Source: Alphaproteobacteria bacterium (GTDB lineage Bacteria; Pseudomonadota; Alphaproteobacteria; Caulobacterales; Aquidulcibacteraceae). Taken from it: a DNA stretch of 64,000 nt. The stretch covers positions 62,001 through 126,000 of the forward strand of contig JAGWZE010000003.1 in assembly GCA_018969015.1 (NCBI GenBank), given 5' to 3'. Under the pieces are notes generated by a model. That model saw nothing but the letters and a program-made list of their open reading frames with translations, searched no databases and was not told the origin of the DNA. A program made the position numbers and the translations under genes. Shown one piece after another: positions 33,961 through 46,650 of the stretch (its first letter is position 1; each line of letters starts with the position of its first letter).

Positions 33961-34938
33961 TCAGCCGAGCCTGGCCAGCGCGCGGGAGAAGGTGGCGGTG
34001 TCGACGCCGCCGCCGCTCGCGACCACGACGACCGTCTTGCCTTTGACGTCGACCTTGCCGCTGAGCACGGCGGCAAGTGCGGCCGCGCCGCCCGGCTCGA
34101 TCACGAGCCGGAAGCGCTGGAAGCCGAGCGCCATCGCGTCGAGGATCTCGTCGTCGCTCACGCTCAGCGCGCCCGCCCACAACCGCCGCCCGATCTCGAA
34201 CGGGATCTCGCCCGGCGTCGCGACGAGAAGCGCATCGGCGATCGAGCGCACGCCCGGCGCGTTCGCCACACGCGCGCCGGCGGCAAGGCTGCGCGCCAGA
34301 TCGTCATGCCCGACAGGCTCGACGGGATAGACCTTCGCGTCCGGCGCCTGCGCCTTCACCGCAACGGCCACGCCCGCGGCGAGCCCGCCTCCCGAAGCGC
34401 AGGCGAGCACGATGTCCGGCGTGACGCCCAGGGCCGCAAGGTCCTCGACGATCTCCAGCCCCACCGTGCCCTGCCCGGCGATCACGCGCGCGTCGTCGAA
34501 CGGTTTGACCATCGCGAGCCCGCGCTCCGCTGCGAGCGCCGCGCCGATCGCCTCCCGGTCCTCGGTCGCTCGGTCATAGGTCACGACCTCCGCCCCGAGC
34601 GCGCGCGTCTGGGCGAGCTTGGCCGCGGGCGCATCGGCGGGCATGACGATCACCGCAGGCACGCCGAACATGCGCGCCGCCGCCGCCGTCGCCGCCGCGT
34701 GATTGCCGGACGAAAAGGCCACGACGCCCCGTTTGCGCGCGTCCGGCTCGAGCTGAGCAACAGTGTTGTAGGCGCCGCGCAGCTTGAACGACCCGAACCG
34801 CTGCAGACACTCGGCCTTGAGATAGAGCCGCGCGCCGAGCTGTTCGTTCACGAAGTCGTCGGTCAGGAGCGGCGTGCGGCGCACCACGGGCGCAAGGCGC
34901 GCGGCGGCGGCGCGGATGTCGTCGATGGTCACGCTCAT
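33961..34938 (-). CDS. PLP-dependent threonine/serine dehydratase
   Basis: This 325-residue fold-type II enzyme has the PLP lysine in FGSFKLRGAYN, the ring-binding SSGNHAAATA, and the phosphate loop ASGGGLAAG. Without a C-terminal ACT domain it is the short form, similar to catabolic threonine dehydratase, serine racemase or 3-hydroxyaspartate dehydratase. The substrate is thus not fixed. It follows hrpB on the same strand with a 24-base gap. Confidence 0.88.
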   Translation of the reverse strand: MSVTIDDIRAAAARLAPVVRRTPLLTDDFVNEQLGARLYLKAECLQRFGSFKLRGAYNTVAQLEPDARKRGVVAFSSGNHAAATAAAARMFGVPAVIVMPADAPAAKLAQTRALGAEVVTYDRATEDREAIGAALAAERGLAMVKPFDDARVIAGQGTVGLEIVEDLAALGVTPDIVLACASGGGLAAGVAVAVKAQAPDAKVYPVEPVGHDDLARSLAAGARVANAPGVRSIADALLVATPGEIPFEIGRRLWAGALSVSDDEILDAMALGFQRFRLVIEPGGAAALAAVLSGKVDVKGKTVVVVASGGGVDTATFSRALARLG

Positions 34939-34962
34939 GGTGGTCTCCTCTTTGCCGGCGCC

Positions 34963-37425
34963 TCAGGGGCGCGGCTTGGCGCGGCGCGTCGGCTCCGCGA
35001 TGGTGGGATCATCCGGCCACGGATGTTTCGGATAGCGGCCGCGCATGTCCGCGCGGACCGCGGCGTAGGAGCCGCGCCAGAAGCCCGGCAGGTCGCGCGT
35101 CGTCTGGATCGGGCGTTGCGCCGGCGACAGCAGCACGACGGTGAGCGGCGCGCGCCCCTGCACGACGGCCGGGTGCACGGTAAGCCCGAACAGCTCCTGC
35201 AGCCGCACGGACCAGGACGGCCCGCCATCTGCGGCGTAGTCGATCGCAATGTCGGAGCCGGCCTGCGTCCGCATGCGGGCGGGCGCAAGCTCGTCGAGGC
35301 GGCGGCGCTGCGCGTAGTCCAGCGTCGCCTCCAGCGCGGCCGCGACGTCGACCTCCGCCAGCGTCGCAGCGCCAAGCAGCGCAGGCGCCAGCCACGCCTC
35401 GAGATCGCCGAAGAGGGCGTCATCGCTCCAGTCCGGCCAGCCGCCTGCGGCGTCATGCGTGCGCAGAAGCGCGATGCGCGCGCGCAGCTGATCGGCGCCA
35501 GCCATGTCGAGGTGCGCGAGCCCGCCTTCGCGCACGGCCTCCAGGAGCGCGGCGGCGCGAACGGCGGGCGTGAGCTTTTCCCCCGGCCCCTCGCTCAGCA
35601 CGATGCGGCCAAGGCGGCGCACGCGGCGCGGCCGTACGGCGCCGGTCGCGGAATCGAACACCGCATCCTCGATCCGCTCGATGCGATCGGCGAACAGCGC
35701 CTCGACGTCGCGCGCCGAGATCGGCGCAGCGAGCACGATGCGCGCGCGTTCTGCCCGCCCCTGCGCCTCGGCGACGACGAGAAACGGCGCGCGCGCGAGT
35801 GCGTCCGTGGGCTCGAGCGCGGCGGCGCGGCCGTTGGCCATCACGAACTCGCCCGGTTTGCCCTCGCGCGCCTTGGCGACGCGATCGGGAAAGGCGAGCG
35901 CCAGCGCAAGGCCCGCCGCGTCGGGATCGACGGGCTCGTCGCGCGGCGCGCCCGCACGATCCGCGAGGCTCTCGGCCATGCGCAGCGCGGCGCGCACGCG
36001 CGGGCCGCCGTCACGGGATAGCGCGGCGAGGCGCGTGCGGATGTCGGTGTCGCGCCCGCCGAGACCCTGTTCCGTCAGCGCCATCGCGAGCCGCGCCGCA
36101 AGACGCCCTCGCCCCTGCGCGGACGCAGCCAGGATCATGTGGGCGACGCGGGGCTCCTGTCCGAACGCGGACAACCGCTTGCCGTGCGGCGTGATGCGGC
36201 CGTCGCCGTCCAGTGCGCCCAGCTCGCGCAGGCCCGCGCGCGCCTCCGCGAGGGCGGCCGCCGGTGGCGGATCGAGAAAAGCGAGCCCTGCCGGATCGGC
36301 GACGCCCCACTCCCCGAGATCGAGTGCGAACGACGCCAGATCCGCCTGCAGGATGTCTGGCGGATCGAACGGCGCGAAGGCGCGCGTTTCGCCTTCGTCC
36401 CAGAGGCGCACGCACACGCCCGGCGCAGTCCGGCCCGCACGGCCGGCGCGCTGGGCCGCACTCGCCTGGCTGACGCGGCCGGTCACGAGGCGCGTCAGTC
36501 CCGTCGCCGGCTCGAACAGCGGACGCCGCGCAAGCCCGGAGTCCACCACGATCCGCACGCCGTCGATGGTGAGGCTCGTCTCCGCGATCGACGTGGCGAG
36601 CACGATCTTGCGCCGCCCTGGCGGCGGCGGCGCGATCGCGGCGTCCTGGGCGCGGGCGTCGAGCGCGCCATAGAGCGTGTGCAAATCGACGTCGCGCGGG
36701 AGCGTGTCGCGCAGCGCTTCCGCGGTGCGTTCGATCTCGCGCGCGCCGGGCAGGAAGGCCAGCACCGAGCCCTCGTCCGCCGCCATCGCGCGGGCGATCG
36801 ACTTCGCCATCTGCGGCTCGATCGGCGCGTGCGGCGTGCGCCCGACATGGCGCAGCGCGACGGGATGCATGCGCCCCGGCGCCTCGATCACCGGCGCGCC
36901 GCCGAGCAGCGCCGCCACGCGCGCAGCGTCGAGCGTCGCCGACATCACGAGCAGGCGCAGGTCCTCGCGCAGGCCCAGCTGGGCGTCACGCGCGAGCGCA
37001 AGCCCAAGATCGCCTTCGAGGCTGCGCTCGTGGAATTCGTCGAAGATCACGCACGCCACGCCCTCGAGCGCGGGATCGGCCAGGATCATGCGCGTGAACA
37101 CCCCCTCGGTGACGACCTCGATGCGCGTGCGCGGGCCGATGCGGCTCTCCAGCCGGACGCGAAAGCCCACGGTTTCGCCCACGTTTTCGCCGCACTCTGC
37201 GGCCATCCGGGCGGCGGCGGCGCGGGCGGCGACGCGGCGGGGCGACAGGAGGATGATTTTCCGCCCCCGCGCCCAGTCCGCCCGGGCGAGCGCGGGCGGC
37301 ACGCGGGTCGTCTTGCCGGCGCCCGGCGCCGCCACGAGCACCGCGGCCGCGCCCGCCGCGAGAACGCGGTCGAGGTCCGGCAGGACGGCGTCGACGGGAT
37401 AGGTCGTCTCAGATTGGGGCATCAC
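34963..37425 (-). CDS. hrpB: ATP-dependent helicase HrpB
   Basis: This 820-residue DEAH-box helicase has the Walker A motif APGAGKTTRVP, the DEFH box (IFDEFHERSLEGD), SAT, the QxxGRxGR motif in SAAQRAGRAGRTAPG, and the C-terminal HrpB-specific domain (PFLVVAEAQGR, LFGLTVHPAV). HrpB proteins probably unwind RNA; their cellular role is not settled. The length is typical. It overlaps no neighbour and is divergent from the lipoprotein gene. Confidence 0.94.
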   Translation of the reverse strand: MMPQSETTYPVDAVLPDLDRVLAAGAAAVLVAAPGAGKTTRVPPALARADWARGRKIILLSPRRVAARAAAARMAAECGENVGETVGFRVRLESRIGPRTRIEVVTEGVFTRMILADPALEGVACVIFDEFHERSLEGDLGLALARDAQLGLREDLRLLVMSATLDAARVAALLGGAPVIEAPGRMHPVALRHVGRTPHAPIEPQMAKSIARAMAADEGSVLAFLPGAREIERTAEALRDTLPRDVDLHTLYGALDARAQDAAIAPPPPGRRKIVLATSIAETSLTIDGVRIVVDSGLARRPLFEPATGLTRLVTGRVSQASAAQRAGRAGRTAPGVCVRLWDEGETRAFAPFDPPDILQADLASFALDLGEWGVADPAGLAFLDPPPAAALAEARAGLRELGALDGDGRITPHGKRLSAFGQEPRVAHMILAASAQGRGRLAARLAMALTEQGLGGRDTDIRTRLAALSRDGGPRVRAALRMAESLADRAGAPRDEPVDPDAAGLALALAFPDRVAKAREGKPGEFVMANGRAAALEPTDALARAPFLVVAEAQGRAERARIVLAAPISARDVEALFADRIERIEDAVFDSATGAVRPRRVRRLGRIVLSEGPGEKLTPAVRAAALLEAVREGGLAHLDMAGADQLRARIALLRTHDAAGGWPDWSDDALFGDLEAWLAPALLGAATLAEVDVAAALEATLDYAQRRRLDELAPARMRTQAGSDIAIDYAADGGPSWSVRLQELFGLTVHPAVVQGRAPLTVVLLSPAQRPIQTTRDLPGFWRGSYAAVRADMRGRYPKHPWPDDPTIAEPTRRAKPRP

Positions 37426-37509
37426 GATCGGGACATCACGGGCACGTGCGGTTTATGGCGCGGGCGGCGGCGAATTGGTAGAACGCCGCCCCGGAAGAGA
37501 GGGACGAGT

Positions 37510-38121
37510 ATGCGCACCACCGGTGTTGTGATCGCGGCGGCAAGCCTCCTGTTGAGCGCCTGCGCGCATGGCGGCGACAAGGCGGCCGCCCCGCCGCCCG
37601 AGGACAAGACCTCGATGGGCGAGCGGGTGGATTCCGCGCGCAAGGGCATCGGCGAAGCCGCGATCACGCCGTTCAAGGACGTGGGCCTCGTCAAACCCGA
37701 GGTTCCGCAAACGCTCGGGGCCATCAAATACCCCTACGCCGTGACGACGCTCGGCGGATCGTGCGCGGAAGTCACCTACCAGTTGGGCGCCCTCGACGCC
37801 GTGCTAGGCGTCGAGGACTACCGGCCCAAGCGCAAGAAGGACCTCGGCGAGAAAGGCGCGGACGCCGCCGAGAACGCGACGGTCGACGCAGCCCAGGGCG
37901 CGGCCGAGAGCGTCATCCCGTTCCGCGGCTGGATCCGGCGCGCGAGCGGCGCGGACGCCGCGGCCCGGCGCGTGGCCGCCGCCGTCGAGATGGGCCAGAC
38001 GCGGCGCGCCTTCCTGCGCGGCTATGGCGCTGCGCTCGGCTGCCCGGGCGTGCTGCCGCCGCCGCCCGAACCGCAGGCCGCAACCGGCACGCAACTCGTG
38101 CGCCCGCCGCTGCCGAAATGA
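37510..38121 (+). CDS. lipoprotein of unknown function
   Basis: This 203-residue protein starts with a lipoprotein signal (MRTTGVVIAAASLLLSAC), with the lipobox Leu-Ser-Ala-Cys. After a Pro-rich linker the mature part has several predicted helices (RVDSARKGIGEAAITPFKDVG) and a block with Cys (GGSCAEVTYQLGALDAVLG). The C-terminus is rich in Pro. I recognise no family. A GAGAGAGGGACGAG run precedes the ATG. A short hairpin, GGGCGGCG/CGCCGCCC (37462-37469, 37484-37491), sits in the leader. The gene is convergent with tgt. Confidence 0.75.
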   Translation: MRTTGVVIAAASLLLSACAHGGDKAAAPPPEDKTSMGERVDSARKGIGEAAITPFKDVGLVKPEVPQTLGAIKYPYAVTTLGGSCAEVTYQLGALDAVLGVEDYRPKRKKDLGEKGADAAENATVDAAQGAAESVIPFRGWIRRASGADAAARRVAAAVEMGQTRRAFLRGYGAALGCPGVLPPPPEPQAATGTQLVRPPLPK

Positions 38122-38125
38122 GCGC

Positions 38126-39241
38126 CTAGCTCTCGCGCAGCCCCGCACGGAAGATGCGCGCGAACTCGCCGAACGTTCCCGCGGCGATCGCTCCGCGCAT
38201 GCGCGCCATGAGGTCCTGGTAGTAGGCCACGTTGTGCCACGACAGGAGCACCTGCCCGAGCAGCTCCTCCGCACGCACGAGATGATGCAGGTAGGCCTTC
38301 GCGTATTGGCTGCTCGCCGGGCACGCCAGCGACGGATCGAGCGGCGTGTCGTCTTCCTGAAAGCGGGCATTCTTCAGGTTGATGGGCCCTTTGTCGCTCC
38401 AGGCCTGCCCGTGGCGGCCAGAGCGTGTGGGCAGCACGCAATCGAACATGTCGACGCCGCGCGCGACCGCCTCGACGAGATCGATCGGCTTGCCGACGCC
38501 CATGAGGTAGCGCGGCCGATTGCGCGGCAGCAGAGGCTCGGTCGCCTCGATCGTTTCGAGCATCGCGGCGCGGCCTTCGCCCACCGCAAGGCCGCCGATG
38601 GCGTAGCCGTCGAAGCCGGTCTCCAGCAGGCGTTCGGCGCTTTCGCGGCGCAGGTCGGGATAGGTGGAGCCTTGCACGATGCCGAACAGCGCCTGCGTCT
38701 CGCGGTCGCCGAAAGCCGCTTTCGAGCGCACGCCCCACCGGGCGGAGAGGCGCAGCGACGTCGCCGCCTGGTCGTGCGTGGCGGGATGCGGCGTGCATTC
38801 GTCGAGCTGCATGACGATGTCCGAGCCAAGAAGGTCGGCCTGGATCTCGATCGAACGCTCCGGGGACAGATGATGTTTGGAGCCGTCGAGATGCGAGCGG
38901 AACGTGACGCCCTCCTCCTTCATGGTGCGCAGGCCGGCGAGCGAGAACACCTGGAAGCCGCCGCTGTCGGTGAGGATCGGGCCGTCCCAGCGCATGAAGC
39001 GATGCAGGCCGCCCAACCGCTTCACGCGCTCGGCCGTGGGGCGCAGCATGAGGTGATAGGTGTTGCCGAGGATGATGTCGGCGCCCGTCTCCCGCACCTG
39101 ATCGACGAGCAGGCCCTTCACGGTCGCGGCGGTGCCGACGGGCATAAACGCGGGAGTCCGGATGACACCCCGCGGCGTCACGAGCCGCCCGGTGCGCGCC
39201 GCGCCGTCCACGCCGTCGAGATGGAAAGGAAACTCAGCCAT
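38126..39241 (-). CDS. tgt: tRNA-guanine transglycosylase
   Basis: Tgt inserts the queuosine precursor preQ1 into the wobble position of GUN-anticodon tRNAs. The 371-residue protein has the active-site segments [10 protein letters not shown] and [15 protein letters not shown], with catalytic aspartates. Zinc-binding cysteine occurs at [15 protein letters not shown]. It overlaps the queA end by eight bases, so the two queuosine genes are coupled. Confidence 0.96.
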   Translation of the reverse strand: MAEFPFHLDGVDGAARTGRLVTPRGVIRTPAFMPVGTAATVKGLLVDQVRETGADIILGNTYHLMLRPTAERVKRLGGLHRFMRWDGPILTDSGGFQVFSLAGLRTMKEEGVTFRSHLDGSKHHLSPERSIEIQADLLGSDIVMQLDECTPHPATHDQAATSLRLSARWGVRSKAAFGDRETQALFGIVQGSTYPDLRRESAERLLETGFDGYAIGGLAVGEGRAAMLETIEATEPLLPRNRPRYLMGVGKPIDLVEAVARGVDMFDCVLPTRSGRHGQAWSDKGPINLKNARFQEDDTPLDPSLACPASSQYAKAYLHHLVRAEELLGQVLLSWHNVAYYQDLMARMRGAIAAGTFGEFARIFRAGLRES

Positions 39242-40304
39242 GTCCGCGCCAGAGCAGCGAGGCGTCGCCGTACGAATAGAAGCGATACCCCTGCGCGATC
39301 GCGTGCGCGTAGGCGGCCTTCATCCGCGCCTCGCCGGCGAAGGCGCACACCAGCATGAACAGCGTCGAACGCGGCAGATGGAAATTGGTCCACAGGCCGT
39401 CGCACACGTGGAAGCGGAAGCCCGGCAAGATGAAGAGATCGGTGTCGCCCGCGACCGCGCGGATCCTGCCGGCTTCGTCCACGGCGCTTTCGAGCGTGCG
39501 CAGCGCCGTGGTGCCGACGGCGATGATGCGGCGGCCTTCCGCGCGCGCGCGGCGCAGCGCCTCGGCGACATCTTCGGAAACCTCGCGCCACTCCTCGTGG
39601 ATCGCGTGGTCCTTCGCGTCGTCGGTCTTTACGGGCAGGAACGTGCCCGCGCCCACGTGCAGCGTGACGAAGCGGCGCTCCACGCCCAGCGCATCGAGCG
39701 CGTCGAGCAGCGCGGGCGTGAAATGCAGGCCCGCGGTCGGGGCCGCAACCGAGCCATCCTTTGCGGCGAACACGGTCTGGTAGTCGTCGTCGTCGGCTTC
39801 GTCAGGGGCGCGGCGATCGGCGATGTAGGGCGGCAGCGGCGCGACGCCGGCTTCCGCGATCGCGGCGTCGAGCGCGGCGCCGCTCGCCTCGAAGCGCACG
39901 AGGACGTCCCCGCCCTCGCCTTTCTCCACGAGCGTGGCCGCAAGGCCGGCGCGGAAGACGAGCGTGTCGCCGGGTTTGAGCCGCTTGCCGGGTTTGGCGA
40001 AGGCGCGCCAGGCGTCGGGGCCGGCGCGCTTGTGCAGATTGAGATGGACCGCAACGTCCTGCCCGCCCGCGTCACGCGCGGGGCGCAAGCCATCGAGCGC
40101 GGCGTGGATGACACGCGTGTCGTTGAACACCATCACGTCGCCCGGCCGCAGGAGCGTCGGCAGATCGCGCACGATGCGGTCCTCGAACGGCCCCTCGGGG
40201 CGCACGTGCAGCAGGCGCGCCGCATCGCGCGGGCGCGCGGGCCGCAGGGCGATCTGCTCGTCCGGCAGGGTGAAATCGAAGGCGTCGACGCGCATCCGCG
40301 CCAT
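39234..40304 (-). CDS. queA: S-adenosylmethionine:tRNA ribosyltransferase-isomerase
   Basis: QueA adds the epoxycyclopentane ring, drawn from SAM, to preQ1-tRNA. The 356-residue protein begins [20 protein letters not shown] after a three-residue extension (M-A-R). The blocks [35 protein letters not shown] and [15 protein letters not shown] are diagnostic. It is coupled to tgt. Confidence 0.96.
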   Translation of the reverse strand: MARMRVDAFDFTLPDEQIALRPARPRDAARLLHVRPEGPFEDRIVRDLPTLLRPGDVMVFNDTRVIHAALDGLRPARDAGGQDVAVHLNLHKRAGPDAWRAFAKPGKRLKPGDTLVFRAGLAATLVEKGEGGDVLVRFEASGAALDAAIAEAGVAPLPPYIADRRAPDEADDDDYQTVFAAKDGSVAAPTAGLHFTPALLDALDALGVERRFVTLHVGAGTFLPVKTDDAKDHAIHEEWREVSEDVAEALRRARAEGRRIIAVGTTALRTLESAVDEAGRIRAVAGDTDLFILPGFRFHVCDGLWTNFHLPRSTLFMLVCAFAGEARMKAAYAHAIAQGYRFYSYGDASLLWRGHG

Positions 40305-40339
40305 CTAGGGGGCGCAGGCGCCCGCGCCAAGCCTTTTCG

Positions 40340-40975
40340 CTAGGCCGTCGGGATCCGGCCGGCCTCGAGCTCGGCGATCTCCCAGGCGAGATTGGCCCGC
40401 GCCGAACGGGCGAACTCCGCTTCGTAAACCATGGTGCGGAACATGCGGGGCTGCGCCAGGACCGTGCGGAGAAAGGCGGCGCGCCCGGCGCAATAGGCGC
40501 CGGCCTCCGCGGCGGCGTACTCGCGCCGGATGGCGGCGGCATAGCCGCGATAGATCGGCGCCGGCGCGCCGAGGATGGCGAAATCCATGTCGAGAAACAG
40601 CGCCTCGTCAGGCGTCGCCTCGCCCGCGTGATGATCGGCGGTCTTGAGGATCAGATCGCCGACACGCTCGGCAAGCGCGCCGAGCGGCGCGAGCGCCTGG
40701 CGGGCCCAGGCCGCGCTTCGGGCCTCGTTGTCCTTGGCGAACGGCACGTAGACCGCATCGTGCATCCAGGCCGCGAAGATCAGCAGAGGCGGCTCGGCGA
40801 TCAAAGCCCGGCGCCGCGTGATCTCCACCAGCAGGAAGCGGACGTGCGCGAGACCGTGATAGGCGCGGTGCGGTTCGGCGTGCGCGTCGAGCAGCGCCTC
40901 GCGCAGAAAGGCCGCGCCGGGTAATCCCGACGCGGCCGCAACTGCATCGAACTCGGCGGCGAGCGCCGCGCGCAT
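40340..40975 (-). CDS. HD-domain predicted metal-dependent phosphohydrolase
   Basis: This 211-residue protein has RAYHGLAHVRFLLVEI and FAAWMHDAVYVP, which provide His and the His-Asp pair of an HD-type metal site, and ILKTADHH further on. It belongs with small predicted HD phosphohydrolases (COG4339-like) of unknown substrate. ATG 40975 lies five bases after the ppiB stop, so it is probably the last gene of the gyrA-coaD-ppi operon. Confidence 0.85.
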   Translation of the reverse strand: MRAALAAEFDAVAAASGLPGAAFLREALLDAHAEPHRAYHGLAHVRFLLVEITRRRALIAEPPLLIFAAWMHDAVYVPFAKDNEARSAAWARQALAPLGALAERVGDLILKTADHHAGEATPDEALFLDMDFAILGAPAPIYRGYAAAIRREYAAAEAGAYCAGRAAFLRTVLAQPRMFRTMVYEAEFARSARANLAWEIAELEAGRIPTA

Positions 40976-40980
40976 GGCGC

Positions 40981-41436
40981 TTACGCCACCCGCATCGAGA
41001 CGATCTTGCCCGGCGTGCGCGGCGGCTCGCCTTTGGGAAGCGCATCGACCGCATCCATGCCGGACGTCACTTCGCCCCACACGGTGTATTGGCCGTCGAG
41101 GAAGGTGGCGTCGTCCAGGCAGATGAAGAACTGGCTGTTGGCGCTGTTCGGATCCGGCGTGCGCGCCATCGAGCAAACGCCGCGGACGTGCGGCTGCTTC
41201 GAGAACTCGGCCTTCAGGTTCGGCAGCTTCGAGCCGCCGCGGCCGGTGCCGGACGGATCGCCGCCCTGCGCCATGAAGCCGTCGATGACGCGGTGGAACA
41301 CCACGCCGTCATAGAAGCCTTCGTTCGACAGCGTCGTGATCCGCTCGACATGGCCTGGCGCGAGGTCCGGGCGCAGCTTGATGATCACGTCGCCCGTCTC
41401 GAGCTTCATCGTCAAAGTAGGGGAATCGCTCGCCAC
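40981..41436 (-). CDS. ppiB: cytoplasmic peptidyl-prolyl isomerase (cyclophilin)
   Basis: The 151-residue protein has no signal peptide and shows the cyclophilin core: FHRVIDGFMAQGGDP with catalytic Arg, then SMARTPDPNSANSQFFICLDD. It catalyses cis-trans isomerisation of proline bonds. I chose GTG 41436 since AAGGAG lies eight bases upstream and homologues have the same N-terminal length; this start overlaps the upstream cyclophilin by 25 bases. A TTG at 41415 and ATG at 41409 are alternatives. Confidence 0.93.
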   Translation of the reverse strand: MASDSPTLTMKLETGDVIIKLRPDLAPGHVERITTLSNEGFYDGVVFHRVIDGFMAQGGDPSGTGRGGSKLPNLKAEFSKQPHVRGVCSMARTPDPNSANSQFFICLDDATFLDGQYTVWGEVTSGMDAVDALPKGEPPRTPGKIVSMRVA

Positions 41437-42308
41437 CAGGGACGCTCCTTCTTGTTGTCGTCGGCAGTGCGCGTCACGCGCACCGGAACCTGAACGTCGC
41501 AGACCGAGAAATCGGCGCCGCGCGCCTTGCGGGTGTCGTCGATCACTTTGCGGAACGCCGGGCTTTCCGCGCGCATCACATAGATGGGCGCGCGTTCGGC
41601 GGCGGGCAGATCGGCGGCGACGCGCACCTGCGTCATCACATCGGGCTTCGCCGGCGGTTCGCCGACGGCGAGCTTCATCACCGCATCCTGGCCCCAGATC
41701 ACGCGGCCCCAGATGGAGTAGCGCTTGTCGAGCGAGGGATAGGCGGCGCGCATCAGGAAGAATTGCGAATTGGCGCTGTTGGGATCCTCGCCGCGCGCCA
41801 TCGAGGCGATGCCCGGGCAGTGCAGGCCCCAGGCGCTCGCTTTGCCGTCCTTGGTGATGGCCATCATCTGGTCCGGCTGGCTGACGATCGGCAGCGCCTT
41901 GTAGAAGCCGAGCCGCGCGCCGCCCTGGAAGGCGGCCTCGATGAACGGCATGTCCATGCCGCGCCGGAAGATGAACTCGCCGGGGACGTCGGGCAGATCG
42001 GAGGCGCCCGTGCCGTCGCCGCGCGGATCGCCGCCCTGCGCCATGAAGCCGTCGATGACGCGGTGGAACTTCAGCCCATCGTAGAACTTGCGCGCGGCGA
42101 GCGTCTTGATCTGCTCGACATGGCGCGGCGCGATCTCCGGATAGAGCTCGACGACGACGCGGCCATAGGCGGTGTCGATGTAAAGAGTGTTCTCGGGATC
42201 CAGCGCGCGCCAGACCGTGGGATCCGGCGTCTGGGCGAGCGCCTGGGGCGCCGGCGCCGCGGCCAGCGCCGCCACGGCGAAAGCGAAGACGGCGAAAAGC
42301 TTTTTCAT
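41412..42308 (-). CDS. exported peptidyl-prolyl isomerase (cyclophilin with C-terminal extension)
   Basis: This 298-residue protein has a signal peptide ([21 protein letters not shown], cleavage near QALAQ) and so acts in the periplasm. The core has FHRVIDGFMAQGGDPRGD and SMARGEDPNSANSQFFLM. An insert (IFRRGMDMPFIEAAFQGGARLGFY) and a 90-residue C-terminal extension make it much longer than ppiB. The extension includes a Cys (FSVCDVQVP). ATG 42308 overlaps the coaD stop (TGATG). Confidence 0.92.
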   Translation of the reverse strand: MKKLFAVFAFAVAALAAAPAPQALAQTPDPTVWRALDPENTLYIDTAYGRVVVELYPEIAPRHVEQIKTLAARKFYDGLKFHRVIDGFMAQGGDPRGDGTGASDLPDVPGEFIFRRGMDMPFIEAAFQGGARLGFYKALPIVSQPDQMMAITKDGKASAWGLHCPGIASMARGEDPNSANSQFFLMRAAYPSLDKRYSIWGRVIWGQDAVMKLAVGEPPAKPDVMTQVRVAADLPAAERAPIYVMRAESPAFRKVIDDTRKARGADFSVCDVQVPVRVTRTADDNKKERPWWRAIPLL

Positions 42309-42801
42309 CACAGCAACCCGTATTTGGTCTTGAGCCGGCGCTCGACCTCGGCCGGCACGAATTGCGAGACGTCGCCTTTCAGGCGGGCGATTTCTTTCAC
42401 CAGCCGCGACGCGATGGCCTGACAGGTCGGGTCGGCCATCAGGAACACGGTCTCGATGTTCGGATTGAGCTTCTGGTTCATGCCGACCATCTGGAACTCG
42501 TACTCGAAGTCCGAAACCGCACGCAGGCCGCGCACGATGACGCTCGCGCCCGCTTCTTCTGCGAACTTCATCAGCAATGTGTCAAAAGGACGGACTTCGA
42601 TGATGATCTTGTCCGCGAACCGCGCGCATTCGGTCTCGACCATCTCCACCCGCTCGGCCAGCGAGAACAGCGGCCCCTTGTCCCGGTTGATGGCGACGCC
42701 GATCACCAGCTTGTCCACGAGCTTCGCGGCGCGGCCGATGATGTCGAGGTGGCCGTTGGTGACCGGATCGAAGGTGCCCGGATAGAGCCCGATGCGCATG
42801 G

Positions 42802-42805
<4 letters not shown>
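42308..42805 (-). CDS. coaD: pantetheine-phosphate adenylyltransferase
   Basis: CoaD adenylates 4'-phosphopantetheine, the penultimate step of CoA synthesis. The 165-residue protein has the nucleotide-binding [16 protein letters not shown], the [15 protein letters not shown] block and [11 protein letters not shown]. It starts in an ATGA overlap with the gyrA stop; a second ATG two codons later is possible. It forms part of a run with gyrA and the two cyclophilins. Confidence 0.96.
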
Positions 42806-45546
<2,741 letters not shown>

Positions 45547-45651
45547 GGCGCTTCGATTCGAGGTTGAACGTCCGGAGGAGCTAACATGTGGCGCCCGCGA
45601 ACGCCACGGGCGGGCGCGCCCGGCCGCCCCCGCGCCGGACTGGGCGGCCGG

Positions 45652-46530
45652 TCAGCGGGCGAACCGCCGTTCGGCCAAGGCGGCCAGGGCGACGCCCGCG
45701 ATGGTCAACCCCGCCCCCAGGACGATCTGGGGCGTGATCGGGTCGTGCAGGATCACCACCCCGAGCCCGATCGCCACCACCGGCGAAAGGAACAGGAACG
45801 GCGTCGTGCGCGAAACCTCGTACTTCTGGACCATGCGGAACAGCAGCGCGTTGGCGACCACGCTCGAGAACAGCGCGCCGAAGGCGATCGCCGCCCACAC
45901 CGTCCACGGCGCAGCCGCAGCGCGGGCGAACCCGTCCGGCTCGAGCGCCAGGGAGGCGGGAAACAGCGTCGGCCACGTGGCGGCGGCGATCCAGGCCTGG
46001 AACGTCAAGGGGTGGATGGTCCCCGCCCGGCGGACGAGGACGGCGGCCGCCCCGTAAAGGGCGGCGGCGAGGCCGACCATGGCGAGCGGCCCGATCTGAC
46101 GCAGCACGCTGTCGTCGAACGCCAGGGCGGCCACCCCGGCGAACGCGAAGGCGATCCCCGCCCCCCGCCGCCAGCCGATGCGCTCCTTCAACCACAGGGC
46201 GGCGAACAGGGCCGAACACGGAATCCAGAGCTGCATGGCGATGACCATCGGCGTCAGGTCGTGCGCCAGCGCGAGGCCGGCAAACTGGATGCCGAAATGC
46301 AGCGGCCCGGACAGGATCGCGATCACCGCCAGCGCCCGCCAGTTCGCCACCGGCTTCAGGAAAACGACGAGCGCCGCACTGACCACGGCGAACCGGATCG
46401 CCGCCACGAGCAGCGGCGGCACGTGCTCGACGGCGTATTTCGCCGCCAGATTGTTGATGCCCCAGATGACGGCGATCAGGACCAGCGCCGCGACGTCGCG
46501 CGGCGCGAAAGGCTTCACGGGATTTTGCAC
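45652..46530 (-). CDS. EamA/DMT-superfamily transporter
   Basis: This 292-residue membrane protein has ten predicted helices in two repeated EamA halves (LVLIAVIWGINNLAAKYAV and VGLAAALYGAAAVLVRRA). Members of the group export or import metabolites, and no substrate can be assigned. The C-terminal GLGVVILHDPITPQIVLGAGLTIAG is the family signature. It is divergent from the low-GC membrane protein. Confidence 0.9.
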   Translation of the reverse strand: MQNPVKPFAPRDVAALVLIAVIWGINNLAAKYAVEHVPPLLVAAIRFAVVSAALVVFLKPVANWRALAVIAILSGPLHFGIQFAGLALAHDLTPMVIAMQLWIPCSALFAALWLKERIGWRRGAGIAFAFAGVAALAFDDSVLRQIGPLAMVGLAAALYGAAAVLVRRAGTIHPLTFQAWIAAATWPTLFPASLALEPDGFARAAAAPWTVWAAIAFGALFSSVVANALLFRMVQKYEVSRTTPFLFLSPVVAIGLGVVILHDPITPQIVLGAGLTIAGVALAALAERRFAR

Positions 46531-46650
46531 CTGGGGCGTCTAGGCGCGTCCGGGGCGGCGTGCAACGTGCCGCAAGGGCGCGGAGACGGTTGGCATTTGC
46601 CGACCACAGCGGCGCGGCCTAGGGATGGGCCGAACAGAGGAGACGTGGTC

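Noticed and set aside
46588-46607. TGGCATTTGC as a sigma54 promoter
   Set aside because: The GG and GC elements are not separated by the required spacing.
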